Shown here: piece after piece, positions 17,096-24,509 of the stretch
Position numbering within the stretch: the first letter of the stretch is position 1
Layout: each line of letters opens with the position of its first letter
NCBI GenBank assembly: GCA_002482545.1
Contig: DLGF01000017.1
Span: forward strand, 1-48,423
Direction of reading: 5' to 3'
Origin: Sporomusaceae bacterium UBA7701
Lineage (GTDB): Bacteria; Bacillota; Negativicutes; Sporomusales; UBA7701
Length of the DNA stretch: 48,423 bases
Made by a program: the position numbers and the translations under genes
Notes under the pieces: model-generated
Databases searched by the model: none
Told to the model about the DNA's origin: nothing
What the model saw: the letters and a program-made list of their open reading frames with translations, nothing else

Positions 17096-17377
17096 CAGGC
17101 GGACGAAAAAAGCCCATCTGCGTCGTACCTGCAAGAGGTAGGCCGCAGCTCCAGTCATTGCGTACGACCGAAGTGCGCAATGACTGCCTAAACACGGAAG
17201 ATGCTTATTAACGCTCCGACGCTGTCGCTTACCTCCGCTTATAAGAAACATCTTCCGGCCAGCGCGCTCTTCCGGTGCGGCCCGCACACGGTTCGTGAAT
17301 TTATTTGCAGATAGGCAGCGGACGCTGAAAGAGTTCTCGAAATCAGAACGTGCATCTGGACCTTTTTCGTCCGCCTG
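17096..17377. repeat. Large inverted-repeat element, copy A (about 280 bases)
   Basis: The ends are CAGGCGGACGA...AAAGCCCATCTGC and GCATCTGGACC...TCGTCCGCCTG, which pair over about 26 positions with few mismatches. Inside are a hairpin AGTCATTGCGTAC/GTGCGCAATGACT (17153-17185) and a second imperfect hairpin with GGAAGATG/CATCTTCC arms (17197-17256). The same end sequences recur at 24866-24988 with different but still pairing stem bases. No gene is seen in this 367-base gap; the element fills most of it. It is probably a non-coding repeat family, perhaps a MITE-like or structured-RNA element. Confidence 0.7.
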
Positions 17378-17396
17378 GGTTTATCTACAAACTGAG

Positions 17397-17417
17397 GACG
17401 GGGCTCTGCCCCGTCCT
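17397..17417. repeat. Hairpin repeat GGACGGGG...CCCCGTCC, copy 2
   Basis: Near-identical to the hairpin at 17074-17094, with one loop difference. It is three bases beyond the accC stop on the opposite strand, so it may end accC transcription. Confidence 0.6.
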
Positions 17418-17419
17418 GT

Positions 17420-18754
17420 TTATGATATCATGCGCTTGCTGATGAACTGGGTATCGATATCCCCGCTGCGGAAGAGCGGATCGGCCAGCAGCTCCAAATG
17501 CAGGCCGATGGTGGTCCGCACGCCTTCCACGCGAAATTCGCCGAGGGCGCGCTGCATGATGCGGATGGCCTCGCCGCGGGTCCGCCCGTGGGCGATTACC
17601 TTCGCAATGAGGGAATCATAATAGGAATGGACCGTCGTTCCGGCGCATACGCCGCTGTCCACGCGGATGCCGGGACCGCCGGGCTGGTGATAGAAGGTGA
17701 TCTGTCCGGGCGACGGCAGAAAATTGAGCCGGGGATCCTCCGCGTTGATCCGGCACTCGATGGCGTGCCCGGTGAAGGCGATTTCCTCCTGGCACAAGGT
17801 CAGCGGCTCGCCGGCGGCCAGCAAAATCTGGGTTTTGACGAGATCGACCCCGGTTATGGCCTCGGTGATGCCATGCTCCACCTGGATACGGGGATTGATT
17901 TCCATGAAGTAAAAGTTCCCGCTGTTTTTGTCCATGAGAAACTCCACGGTGCCGATGCTGGAATAGTGAAGGGCCTTGGCGGCCCGCACAGCCAGTTCGC
18001 CCACTTGCTGGCGCATATCCGGACTCAGGCCGCTGGACGGCGCTTCCTCCAGCACTTTTTGATTGCGGCGCTGCAGGGAGCATTCCCGCTCCCCCAGGTG
18101 GATGACATGGCCGTAGGAATCGGCGACAATCTGCACCTCGATGTGGCGGGCGCTGGCGACGTACTTTTCCAGCAGCACGGAACGGGCCGATTCAAAAGGG
18201 GCGTTTGTCTTCGCCATGGCCTGGAGAAGTTCCCGCTGATTGTCCGCAATGTGAATGCCGCAGCCTCCTCCTCCGTTCGACGGCTTCAGGATAACGGGAT
18301 AGCCGATCTCCTCCGCCGCCCTGCAGGCGCCGGAAGAATCAATAATGGCCCCCGTTCCGGGAGCCATCGGCAAACCGGCCTGCAGCAGGACTGAGCGGGC
18401 GATGTCTTTATTGCCGGCTTTCCGGATTGTTTCGGCGCGGGGACCGACAAATGACAACCCGGCCTGGGTTACGCCGGCGGCGAATTCGGCGTTTTCCGAG
18501 AGAAAGCCGTAGCCGGGGTGAATGGCGTCGGCCTGGGCTTCCTGGGCGACGGCGATGATCGCCTCCCCGTTCAGATAACTGTGTTCGGCAGGTGCGGGGC
18601 CAAGGGGGTAGGCTTGATCCGCCAGTCGTACATGAAGCGCGTCATAATCGGCGTCCGAATATACGGCGACTGTCTGAATGCCCAGCTCCTGGCAGGCCCG
18701 GATGATTCGGACGGCGATTTCACCGCGGTTGGCGATGAGCAGTCTCTTGAACAT
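17420..18754 (-). CDS. accC: Biotin carboxylase (acetyl-CoA carboxylase AccC or related acyl/pyruvate carboxylase subunit)
   Basis: This 444-residue ATP-grasp enzyme carboxylates the biotin of a carrier protein using ATP and bicarbonate. The N-terminal LLIANRGEIAVRIIRA, the glycine loop KPSNGGGGCG (residues about 159-168), LLEKYV, HLGERECSLQRRNQKVLEEAPS and EINPRIQVEH are all family signatures. The gene stands alone. No biotin carrier (accB) or carboxyltransferase is adjacent, so its partner lies elsewhere. The form EINPRIQVEHGITEAITGVD is closer to what I recall for split pyruvate-carboxylase or generic acyl-carboxylase subunits than for standard AccC, so the substrate is open. The ATG follows GGAGGG on the minus strand and a good sigma-A promoter. 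Confidence 0.85.
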   Translation of the reverse strand: MFKRLLIANRGEIAVRIIRACQELGIQTVAVYSDADYDALHVRLADQAYPLGPAPAEHSYLNGEAIIAVAQEAQADAIHPGYGFLSENAEFAAGVTQAGLSFVGPRAETIRKAGNKDIARSVLLQAGLPMAPGTGAIIDSSGACRAAEEIGYPVILKPSNGGGGCGIHIADNQRELLQAMAKTNAPFESARSVLLEKYVASARHIEVQIVADSYGHVIHLGERECSLQRRNQKVLEEAPSSGLSPDMRQQVGELAVRAAKALHYSSIGTVEFLMDKNSGNFYFMEINPRIQVEHGITEAITGVDLVKTQILLAAGEPLTLCQEEIAFTGHAIECRINAEDPRLNFLPSPGQITFYHQPGGPGIRVDSGVCAGTTVHSYYDSLIAKVIAHGRTRGEAIRIMQRALGEFRVEGVRTTIGLHLELLADPLFRSGDIDTQFISKRMIS

Positions 18755-18819
18755 CGATTAGACCCTCCATTTGCTATGTAGGTTGGCCAGGCAATTTATT
18801 ACCTGGTACTAATGATGCG

Positions 18820-18848
18820 ATTATAGTATAATTGCTTACAGAACACAA
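18820..18848 (-). promoter_or_regulatory. Sigma-A promoter for the biotin carboxylase gene
   Basis: Read on the minus strand, TTGTGT (18848-18843) and TATAAT (18825-18820) are separated by 17 bases. It overlaps a plus-strand TATAAT at 18827-18832 that could serve uvrC, so the two genes have interlocking divergent promoters. Confidence 0.65.
18827..18832 (+). promoter_or_regulatory. Possible -10 box for uvrC
   Basis: A perfect TATAAT lies 100 bases before the uvrC start on the plus strand. The -35 region at normal spacing (near 18804-18809, TGGTAC) is poor. It may be weak, need an activator, or be incidental to the minus-strand promoter here. Confidence 0.3.
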
Positions 18849-18861
18849 TCGAGAAAAACTA

Positions 18862-18877
18862 TGTATACATGTATACA
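18862..18877. promoter_or_regulatory. 16-base perfect palindrome between accC and uvrC
   Basis: TGTATACATGTATACA is its own reverse complement. It lies upstream of the accC -35 box and in the leader of uvrC, a place typical of an operator for a dimeric regulator. It does not match a LexA or BirA site. Confidence 0.5.
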
Positions 18878-18931
18878 CAATAAGGCGGAATATTGCGCAA
18901 AATCAGAGGCGGCCGAAAGGAGCAGGAAAAG

Positions 18932-20749
18932 ATGACGGGGGAATTGGCGGAAAAGCTGGCCCATCTGCCGGACAAACCGGGCGTATATCTAATGAAGGAC
19001 GACAACGGCCGGATCATCTACGTGGGCAAGGCCGTCAACCTGAAGAACCGGGTGCGCTCCTACTTCCAGGCCAGCCGGAACCACTCCCCGAAAGTGCTGG
19101 CGATGGTCGCGCGGATTGCCGATTTCGAATATATCGTTACCGGCTCGGAGATGGAAGCACTCATCCTGGAGTGCAATCTCATCAAAAAGCACCGGCCGAA
19201 GTATAACATCAGCCTGCGCGACGACAAGAGCTATCCTTATGCGAAGGTGACTTTGAACGAGCCTTTTCCCCAGGTGTATGTCACCCGGCGGGTCCAGAAG
19301 GACGGAGCCCGCTATTTTGGCCCCTACACCAACGTCGGCGCCCTGCATGAGACGATCCGCCTGCTCCGACGCCTGTTTCCCCTGCGCAGCTGCCGGGTGC
19401 TGGACGCCAGCCGGCCCTGTCTGCAGTACCATATCAAACGCTGCCTGGCTCCCTGCACCGGCAAGGTGGATCCGAAAACCTACGGGGAGATGATCAAGGC
19501 GGTGTGCCTGCTGCTCGAAGGCCGCAGCGACGAACTCGTCAGGGACCTTCGCCGCCGGATGGAAAGGGCGGCCGAAAACCTGGAATTTGAGGCGGCGGCC
19601 CGGCTCCGGGACCAACTGTCGGCCATTGAGAAGGTAACCGAAAAACAGAATATTGTCACCGGCGCCGGCGACCAGGATGTCGTCGGACTGGCCCGGTCGG
19701 CGGCCGGCACCTGCGCGCAGGTCTTCTTCATCCGCAGCGGCAAGATGGTGGGACGGGAGCATTTTATGCTGACCGGCGGGGAAGACGAAGAAGACCGGGA
19801 CATTCTGGCGGCTTTTGTCAAACAGTACTACAGCGAGGCGGCTTTTATCCCCCGGGAAGTGCTGCTGCCGGAGGAAGTGCCCGACCGGGAGCTTCTGGCC
19901 GAATGGCTGAGCGGACTGAAGGGCGGGAAGGTGCGGGTGGAAACTCCCAAGCGGGGCACAAAGCGGGATTTGATCAACATGGCGGCCGGCAATGCGGCGA
20001 CCGTTCTCGCCGAACAGGCGGCCCGGGCGGACGCCGATGCGGCCCGGACCAGCGGGGCGGCGGCCGAATTGGGCCAATACCTCGGACTGCCTGCTGCCCC
20101 GGAGCGCATCGAATGCTTCGACATTTCCCACATTCAGGGGGCGGAAACCGTGGCGTCGATGGTGGTCTTCGAGGGCGGACGGGCCAATAAGAATGAATAC
20201 CGCCGCTACAAGCTGAAAACAGTGGAAGGTAAGCCGGACGACTTCCGTTCGATGCAGGAGGTGGTCGGCCGCCGCTACCGGGATGCCGGCGGTCCCCTGC
20301 CCGACCTCGTCATTATCGACGGCGGCAAGGGCCAGCTCAGCATGGCGCTGGCGATCATCCGCGGTCTTGGCTTGCACAGCGTGCCGGTGGTCGGCCTGGC
20401 TAAGGAATTTGAGCATATTTTCCGGGAAGGGGAAAGCGAGCCGTTGGTGCTCCCCCGCCATTCCCAGGCGCTCTACCTGGTCCAGCGCATCCGGGACGAG
20501 GCCCACCGCTTCGCCATCACCTATCACCGCAAACTCAGGTCGAAGCGCAATATGGTGTCGGTCCTCGATCATGTCCCGGGAATCGGCGCCAAGCGCCGCA
20601 AGGCGTTGTGGGACAGCTTCGGAAGCCTGGCCGGGATCAAGGCGGCCTCGGTCGAGGAACTGGCCGCCGCTCCGGGAATGAACCGCCCGGCGGCCGAAGC
20701 GGTCTATGAATTCTTCCGGCAGCGCCAGGGAGGAAACCGCAATGAGTAG
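18932..20749 (+). CDS. uvrC: Excinuclease ABC subunit C
   Basis: UvrC makes the two incisions in nucleotide excision repair. The 605-residue product has an N-terminal GIY-YIG nuclease (PGVYLMKDDNGRIIYVGKA, about 12-30), a UVR motif at about 202-237 (NLEFEAAARLRDQLSAIEK), an RNase-H-like nuclease domain with ECFDISHIQGAETVASMVVF (about 390-409) and a C-terminal helix-hairpin-helix pair (HVPGIGAKRRKALW and AAPGMNRPAAEAVYEF). The ATG at 18932 is chosen because it follows AAAGGAGCAGG; a longer frame would start 13 codons upstream. The stop overlaps mobA by eight bases, an unusual pairing. Confidence 0.96.
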   Translation: MTGELAEKLAHLPDKPGVYLMKDDNGRIIYVGKAVNLKNRVRSYFQASRNHSPKVLAMVARIADFEYIVTGSEMEALILECNLIKKHRPKYNISLRDDKSYPYAKVTLNEPFPQVYVTRRVQKDGARYFGPYTNVGALHETIRLLRRLFPLRSCRVLDASRPCLQYHIKRCLAPCTGKVDPKTYGEMIKAVCLLLEGRSDELVRDLRRRMERAAENLEFEAAARLRDQLSAIEKVTEKQNIVTGAGDQDVVGLARSAAGTCAQVFFIRSGKMVGREHFMLTGGEDEEDRDILAAFVKQYYSEAAFIPREVLLPEEVPDRELLAEWLSGLKGGKVRVETPKRGTKRDLINMAAGNAATVLAEQAARADADAARTSGAAAELGQYLGLPAAPERIECFDISHIQGAETVASMVVFEGGRANKNEYRRYKLKTVEGKPDDFRSMQEVVGRRYRDAGGPLPDLVIIDGGKGQLSMALAIIRGLGLHSVPVVGLAKEFEHIFREGESEPLVLPRHSQALYLVQRIRDEAHRFAITYHRKLRSKRNMVSVLDHVPGIGAKRRKALWDSFGSLAGIKAASVEELAAAPGMNRPAAEAVYEFFRQRQGGNRNE

Positions 20750-21329
20750 CCCGAAGACCGCGCTGACCGGCATTGTGCTGGCCGGCGGCGGCAGTACGCG
20801 GATGGGGCGTGACAAGGCCAGCCTGCCCTGGGGCCGGGAGGACTTGCTCCATGCTGTGCTCAGGGCGCTGATTCCCGCTTGTGCGCGCCTGATCGTGGTC
20901 AGCAACACTCCGCGGGATATCGCCGTGCCGGAGGTCGCAGTGGTTGCCGACATTTTTCAGGGCTGCGGGCCCCTGGGAGGCCTCCACGCCGGCCTGGCGG
21001 CGACGGTGACGGAATACAGCTTTGTGGCCGCCTGCGACATGCCCTTTGTCAATGGCGCGGCGGTCTCCTATATGGCTTCGGCGGCGGCCGGCTTCGATGC
21101 CGCCGTCCCTTTTGTCGACGGTTTCTTTCATCCTCTTCACGCCGTCTATCACCGGCGCTGCCTGGCGTCCGTCGAGCGGGCGTTACTGGCCGGTCAACGC
21201 CGGGTCAGCGATTTTTATCCGGGCCTTGCCCTCCGCCGGATCAGCCGGGCCGAACTGTCCCGGTTTGACCCGGAGCTTTTGATGCTCAACAGCCTGAACC
21301 GTCCGCAGGACCTGCCGGCCAAGCTGTAA
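20742..21329 (+). CDS. mobA: Molybdenum cofactor guanylyltransferase
   Basis: MobA attaches GMP to molybdopterin to form the guanine-dinucleotide cofactor of enzymes such as formate dehydrogenase. The 195-residue product begins with the nucleotidyltransferase signature LAGGGSTRMGRDK (about 14-26), followed by the GGLHAGL loop and the metal-site region AACDMPF. The ATG at 20742 follows AGGGAGGAAA and lies inside the 3' end of uvrC. Close relatives such as MocA-type transferases are possible but the motifs favour MobA. Confidence 0.88.
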   Translation: MSSPKTALTGIVLAGGGSTRMGRDKASLPWGREDLLHAVLRALIPACARLIVVSNTPRDIAVPEVAVVADIFQGCGPLGGLHAGLAATVTEYSFVAACDMPFVNGAAVSYMASAAAGFDAAVPFVDGFFHPLHAVYHRRCLASVERALLAGQRRVSDFYPGLALRRISRAELSRFDPELLMLNSLNRPQDLPAKL

Positions 21330-21800
21330 CGAATTTCCAGGTATGGTGCGGCCGGCGGAAGCCATACTAAGGATGTAAGGGTCCGTAATGGTTGAGCCAA
21401 GACTGGTGTCGGATCCCGCCCCCGGGATTCGGGACTGGTCGGCCAAAGAGTGGCGTCGGATCTCATCCGAGGTTCGGCGTTAGTCGGCGGGAAGATCGGT
21501 ATGTGTCTTGTAAGGCTGTACGGCAGCCCAACTGTTGTCGTGTGGTCAAAAGGGATGTATATCGGTCGAGCTAAGACTGCCACGAGTGCCGGAGTGGTTT
21601 CCCCGGAAAACCGTAATGGGGTCTGTTGTTGCCGGGAGGTTGCAGCAGGTTCGGCAGGTATTTTTGGTAGTCGAGCAAAGGTCGGTGTCGGTTGTGTAAT
21701 GCTCGTGCGTAGTCGAAAGATTGCGTATGGGTATGTAATGATCGGTATCGGCTGTAGCGTAGATCATTGCGGGCCTTTATGTTATGGATTAAAACTCCGA
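21330..21800. other. Non-coding stretch with degenerate repeats; no gene recognised
   Basis: These 470 bases lie between mobA and a terminator. Short frames are present but none has a convincing ribosome site or recognisable product. The base composition is visibly less GC-rich than the surrounding genes and is rich in G/T words. Related words recur: GACTGGTGTCGGATC (21401-21415), GAGTGGCGTCGGATC (21448-21462), GGTCGGTGTCGG (21680-21691) and GATCGGTATCGGC (21740-21752). A GTATGG/CCATAC inverted repeat lies at 21341-21367. It could be a decayed region or a long structured RNA. Confidence 0.4.
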
Positions 21801-21824
21801 GACTTGGGGAACCAAGTCTTTTTT
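21801..21824 (+). terminator. Intrinsic terminator upstream of the rubredoxin gene
   Basis: GACTTGG and CCAAGTC pair around the tetraloop GGAA and are followed by six T. It ends whatever transcript crosses the preceding non-coding stretch (mobA read-through or an RNA). Confidence 0.85.
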
Positions 21825-21828
21825 ATAT

Positions 21829-21857
21829 TTGCATTTTCTTGCTGATATTGGTAGAAT
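21829..21857 (+). promoter_or_regulatory. Sigma-A promoter for rubredoxin
   Basis: TTGCAT (21829-21834) and TAGAAT (21852-21857) are separated by exactly 17 bases. They give a start about 30 bases before the rubredoxin ATG. Confidence 0.7.
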
Positions 21858-21893
21858 TTACAATACAAGCACATGTCGAAGGAGGACAAACAG

Positions 21894-22052
21894 ATGGAAA
21901 AATGGGAATGTGCAGTTTGCGGATACGTATATGACGAGGCTCAGGGCGACCCCGACCACGGCATTGCCCCCGGAACCAAATTCGAGGATATCCCCGACGA
22001 CTGGGTCTGTCCGGTGTGCGGGGTAGGCAAGGACCAGTTCCAAAAGCAATAG
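21894..22052 (+). CDS. Rubredoxin
   Basis: This 52-residue iron protein carries single electrons in the cytoplasm, often to oxygen- or peroxide-detoxifying enzymes in anaerobes. The four iron-binding cysteines form two pairs, C6-x2-C9 (CAVCGY) and C39-x2-C42 (CPVCGV), with the usual W4, Y11, Y13 and DDWVCP surroundings. The ATG follows GAAGGAGGACAAAC. It has its own promoter and terminator, so it is a single-gene unit. Confidence 0.97.
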   Translation: MEKWECAVCGYVYDEAQGDPDHGIAPGTKFEDIPDDWVCPVCGVGKDQFQKQ

Positions 22053-22088
22053 GCCGCGGCGGCCGGCGACCGGCGCCGCAAACGCTGG

Positions 22089-22118
22089 ACAGCCCTCGGG
22101 ATCGAGGGCTGTTTTTTT
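22089..22118 (+). terminator. Intrinsic terminator after rubredoxin
   Basis: ACAGCCCTCG and CGAGGGCTGT form a perfect ten-pair stem around GGAT, followed by seven T. It lies before the 3' end of the convergent gene at 22167. Confidence 0.93.
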
Positions 22119-22166
22119 CTGACGCCGCCGCGCGCTTTGCCGGACATTGAACACCGTATAGGCTGT

Positions 22167-22706
22167 TTAATGTTTGACTTTGGCCATATGGGGCAGCCAG
22201 CCTTTATCGAGGGCCAACTGGAGCAGGCTGTAGTTGAAGTCGAAGGCCGCGTCGAGGATCCGGCGGTAGACCTGGGCGACTTCCGGCTGGTAGGTTTGAT
22301 GCATGGCGGAGAGGACGGCGGTCTGGGAGGCTTTGGCCATACTGGCGATGGCCCCGACGATTTCCTGATCGCTGAAATGGGCGTCATCCGGCAGGTCCGG
22401 CGATGAATCATGCAGTTTCCGGCGGGCAAAATGCAGGGTGGGCAGCAGGCCGTCGCTGGCTTGGAGGAGATGTTCGGCCTTATTGATCAGCCAGTCGGTC
22501 TGTTCGTCGATGGCCCGCCGGATCAGGGCCTTCAGCTCGGGGTCCCGGGCATGGTTGTACAAGACTTCCAGACTTACCATGTTATGGCGGCCGGCGGCGA
22601 CAATTGCGTAAAGACCGGCGACTTCCAGGTAATTGAGCGGTTCTTTGTCAAAGACCTGGTTGGCTATGGCGCTGATGCCGGCAGAAACCTTTTCCATCGT
22701 TGTCAT
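22167..22706 (-). CDS. Coat-F/DUF3231-like spore-associated helical protein
   Basis: The 179-residue product is almost wholly helical and lacks a signal peptide or membrane segment. Its end-to-end pattern (an acidic N-terminal bundle, the phrase ASDGLLPTLHF, then DDAHFSDQEIVGAIASMAKASQTAV and a C-terminal YSLLQLALDKGWLPHM) resembles the ferritin-like CotF/DUF3231 proteins of spore-formers. The ATG at 22706 follows AGGAGGTG on the minus strand. A sigma-G-like promoter lies 35 bases upstream of the start codon, which independently suggests expression in the forespore. The family match is from pattern memory. The function is unknown; a structural or protective spore role is likely. Confidence 0.6.
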   Translation of the reverse strand: MTTMEKVSAGISAIANQVFDKEPLNYLEVAGLYAIVAAGRHNMVSLEVLYNHARDPELKALIRRAIDEQTDWLINKAEHLLQASDGLLPTLHFARRKLHDSSPDLPDDAHFSDQEIVGAIASMAKASQTAVLSAMHQTYQPEVAQVYRRILDAAFDFNYSLLQLALDKGWLPHMAKVKH

Positions 22707-22740
22707 GAAGAACACCTCCTGTTGCGGTTTTCCTATGTCA

Positions 22741-22770
22741 TAGCATGAGCGGCCGGCTGGTTTTTCATAC
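22741..22770 (-). promoter_or_regulatory. Sigma-G/sigma-F-like promoter of the coat-F-like gene
   Basis: On the minus strand GTATG (22770-22766) and CATGCTA (22747-22741) are separated by 18 bases. The forespore consensus is GHATR-N18-CATWHTA, so there is one mismatch. No good sigma-A promoter is seen on this strand here. Confidence 0.5.
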
Positions 22771-22782
22771 GTAAAGCAGGAT

Positions 22783-22810
22783 TTGACACGGACCGGCAAG
22801 AAAGTATATC
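22783..22810 (+). promoter_or_regulatory. Sigma-A promoter of the FMN dehydrogenase-like gene
   Basis: A perfect TTGACA (22783-22788) is followed after 16 bases by TATATC (22805-22810). The start codon at 22842 and its GGGAGG site follow closely. Confidence 0.55.
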
Positions 22811-22841
22811 CGATTGGACGCTGGCATGGGAGGTAGCTTAG

Positions 22842-23858
22842 ATGGATTGGAAAACCCTGCAGTCAAGCGCCCGGGAAAAGTTCCGCGGAGCTTGCCGGGT
22901 ATGCCGGGTATGTAACGGCGTAGTGTGCGCCGGTGAGGTTCCCGGAATGGGGGGCATCGGCAGCGGAGCATCTTTCCAGGGCAACGTGGCGGCGCTGGCC
23001 GAATACCGCCTCAATTTGCGCACCATCCATACCGTTGTCCAGCCGAAGCTCGGCTGCCGGGTGCTGGGGCTGGACCTGGCGATGCCGGTCCTGGGAGCGG
23101 CAATTGGCGGAATCAAACTGAACATGAATGTCGAGGAAATGACGGAAGCGGACTATGACCTGGCGGTGGTGGGCGGCTGCCGGGCGGCGGGGACCATCTG
23201 CATGACCGGGGACGGCCCCATGCCGGAGGTCTTTGACAGTGGCCTGCAGGCCCTGGCGGCGGAAAATGGCTGGGGAATCCCGATCATCAAGCCGCGGGAA
23301 CCGGAACGGATCGTGGAGCTGGCCAAACGCGCGGCGGCGGAGGGCGCCCCCGCCTTCGGCATGGACATCGACGCCGCGGCGTTTTTCAATATGACCCGGC
23401 TCGGGCAGCCGGTCAGCCCGAAATCCCTTCAGGAGCTCGAATACATAAAGCGGAATACGGAAATTCCTTTTATTGTCAAGGGGATCATGACCGCCGACGA
23501 GGCGGCGCTTTGCCGGGAGGCCGGCATCGACGCAATCGTTGTTTCCAACCACGGCGGGAGGGCCTTCGAGTTTGCCCCCGGGACGGCGGAAGTGCTTCCC
23601 CATATCGCCGAGGCGGTGAAGGGCAAAATGACCATTCTGGCTGACGGGGGTATCCGCAGCGGGGCCGATGTTTTGAAAATGCTCGCTTTGGGCGCCGACG
23701 CCGTTTTGCTGGGGCGGGCGCTGACGGTCGGCGCTGTGGGCGGCGGCCGCGAAGGGGTGCAGTTGGTACTGGCAAAGCTGGCCGATGAATTGCGGACCGC
23801 TATGGTTCTAACCGGAACGGCCAGCGTGCAGGCGGTTTCGGAAAATATTCTGTGGTAG
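22842..23858 (+). CDS. FMN-dependent 2-hydroxy-acid dehydrogenase/oxidase family protein with N-terminal cysteine cluster
   Basis: This 338-residue TIM-barrel flavoprotein resembles lactate/glycolate oxidases. The FMN/substrate lysine is in IVKG (K213), the catalytic histidine and arginine are in SNHGGR (235-240), and the phosphate-binding end is ADGGIRSG with GADAVLLGRAL. An unusual N-terminus carries four cysteines, C18, C21, C24 and C29, in CRVCRVCNGVVC. That suggests a metal or iron-sulfur site linking the flavin to an anaerobic electron carrier; this is inference. It is monocistronic or runs into the methyltransferase gene 39 bases downstream. The substrate is unknown. Confidence 0.85.
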   Translation: MDWKTLQSSAREKFRGACRVCRVCNGVVCAGEVPGMGGIGSGASFQGNVAALAEYRLNLRTIHTVVQPKLGCRVLGLDLAMPVLGAAIGGIKLNMNVEEMTEADYDLAVVGGCRAAGTICMTGDGPMPEVFDSGLQALAAENGWGIPIIKPREPERIVELAKRAAAEGAPAFGMDIDAAAFFNMTRLGQPVSPKSLQELEYIKRNTEIPFIVKGIMTADEAALCREAGIDAIVVSNHGGRAFEFAPGTAEVLPHIAEAVKGKMTILADGGIRSGADVLKMLALGADAVLLGRALTVGAVGGGREGVQLVLAKLADELRTAMVLTGTASVQAVSENILW

Positions 23859-23897
23859 ACGGCTGGAAGACGGAAAAGCCGAAGCGACGGAGGCGCC

Positions 23898-24401
23898 ATG
23901 AAAGAGTATAACGTTTTAAAAACCGACTGGGGCTATGTTGTGGCCGTATGGTCCGACCGGGGTCTCTGGGAGCTGACCTTTCCTTACCCGGACGCGGACA
24001 AGGCCGTGGCTCATCTTGTCACCCAAGAGGCGGCGGAGGGTTCCGCCAATGCTGCTGCTGAGGAATTGTCCAGGGAACTCCGGTTATACTACAAGGGTTA
24101 TCAGGTCGAATTCGGAGTCCCGCTGGACTGGACGGGCTATACCGCCTTTCAGGCCGCGGTGCTTCGCTATACCGCCCAAATTCCCTATGGCGAGACTACG
24201 AGTTACGGCGAAGTGGCCGCCGCCGTCGGTTCGCCCAAAGCTTCCCGGGCCGTGGGCGGGGCGCTTCATATCAATCGCACGCCCGTCGTAGTGCCCTGTC
24301 ACCGCGTGGTGGGCGCCAATAAAACTCTCGTCGGCTTCGGCGGCGGGCTGGACCTGAAACAGGCTCTGCTGCTTCTGGAGCAGGAATCCAGACAGGTGTG
24401 A
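23898..24401 (+). CDS. Methylated-DNA--protein-cysteine methyltransferase (Ogt/MGMT)
   Basis: This suicide repair protein removes alkyl groups from O6-alkylguanine. The C-terminal DNA-binding domain (about 80-165) has Y-TAFQAAVLRY, the recognition helix SPKASRAVGGAL, and the acceptor cysteine C134 in VVPCHRVVGANKTLVGFGGGL. The N-terminal domain is variable, as usual. The ATG follows GGAGGCGCC. At 167 residues the length is normal. Confidence 0.93.
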   Translation: MKEYNVLKTDWGYVVAVWSDRGLWELTFPYPDADKAVAHLVTQEAAEGSANAAAEELSRELRLYYKGYQVEFGVPLDWTGYTAFQAAVLRYTAQIPYGETTSYGEVAAAVGSPKASRAVGGALHINRTPVVVPCHRVVGANKTLVGFGGGLDLKQALLLLEQESRQV

Positions 24402-24443
24402 GATTTTACCAGGATTTTGCTTGGCGATAATTGGTTCGGGCTA

Positions 24444-24473
24444 TTGCCAGTTTTTTGTCCGACAGGATATAAT
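24444..24473 (+). promoter_or_regulatory. Sigma-A promoter of the holin-like gene
   Basis: TTGCCA (24444-24449) and a perfect TATAAT (24468-24473) are separated by 18 bases. Confidence 0.65.
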
Positions 24474-24509
24474 ATGTTTATTGGTATTTGACTAGGGAGG
24501 CACGACGCA

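Noticed and set aside
18989..20953. Long open frame on the minus strand (654 codons) opposite uvrC
   Set aside because: It is the antisense shadow of a well-conserved gene. GC-rich codon bias leaves opposite frames open. The translated sequence has no family motifs.
21450..21845. 131-codon frame in the non-coding stretch after mobA
   Set aside because: It runs through the terminator and rubredoxin promoter, has no ribosome site, and its composition is unlike that of neighbouring genes.
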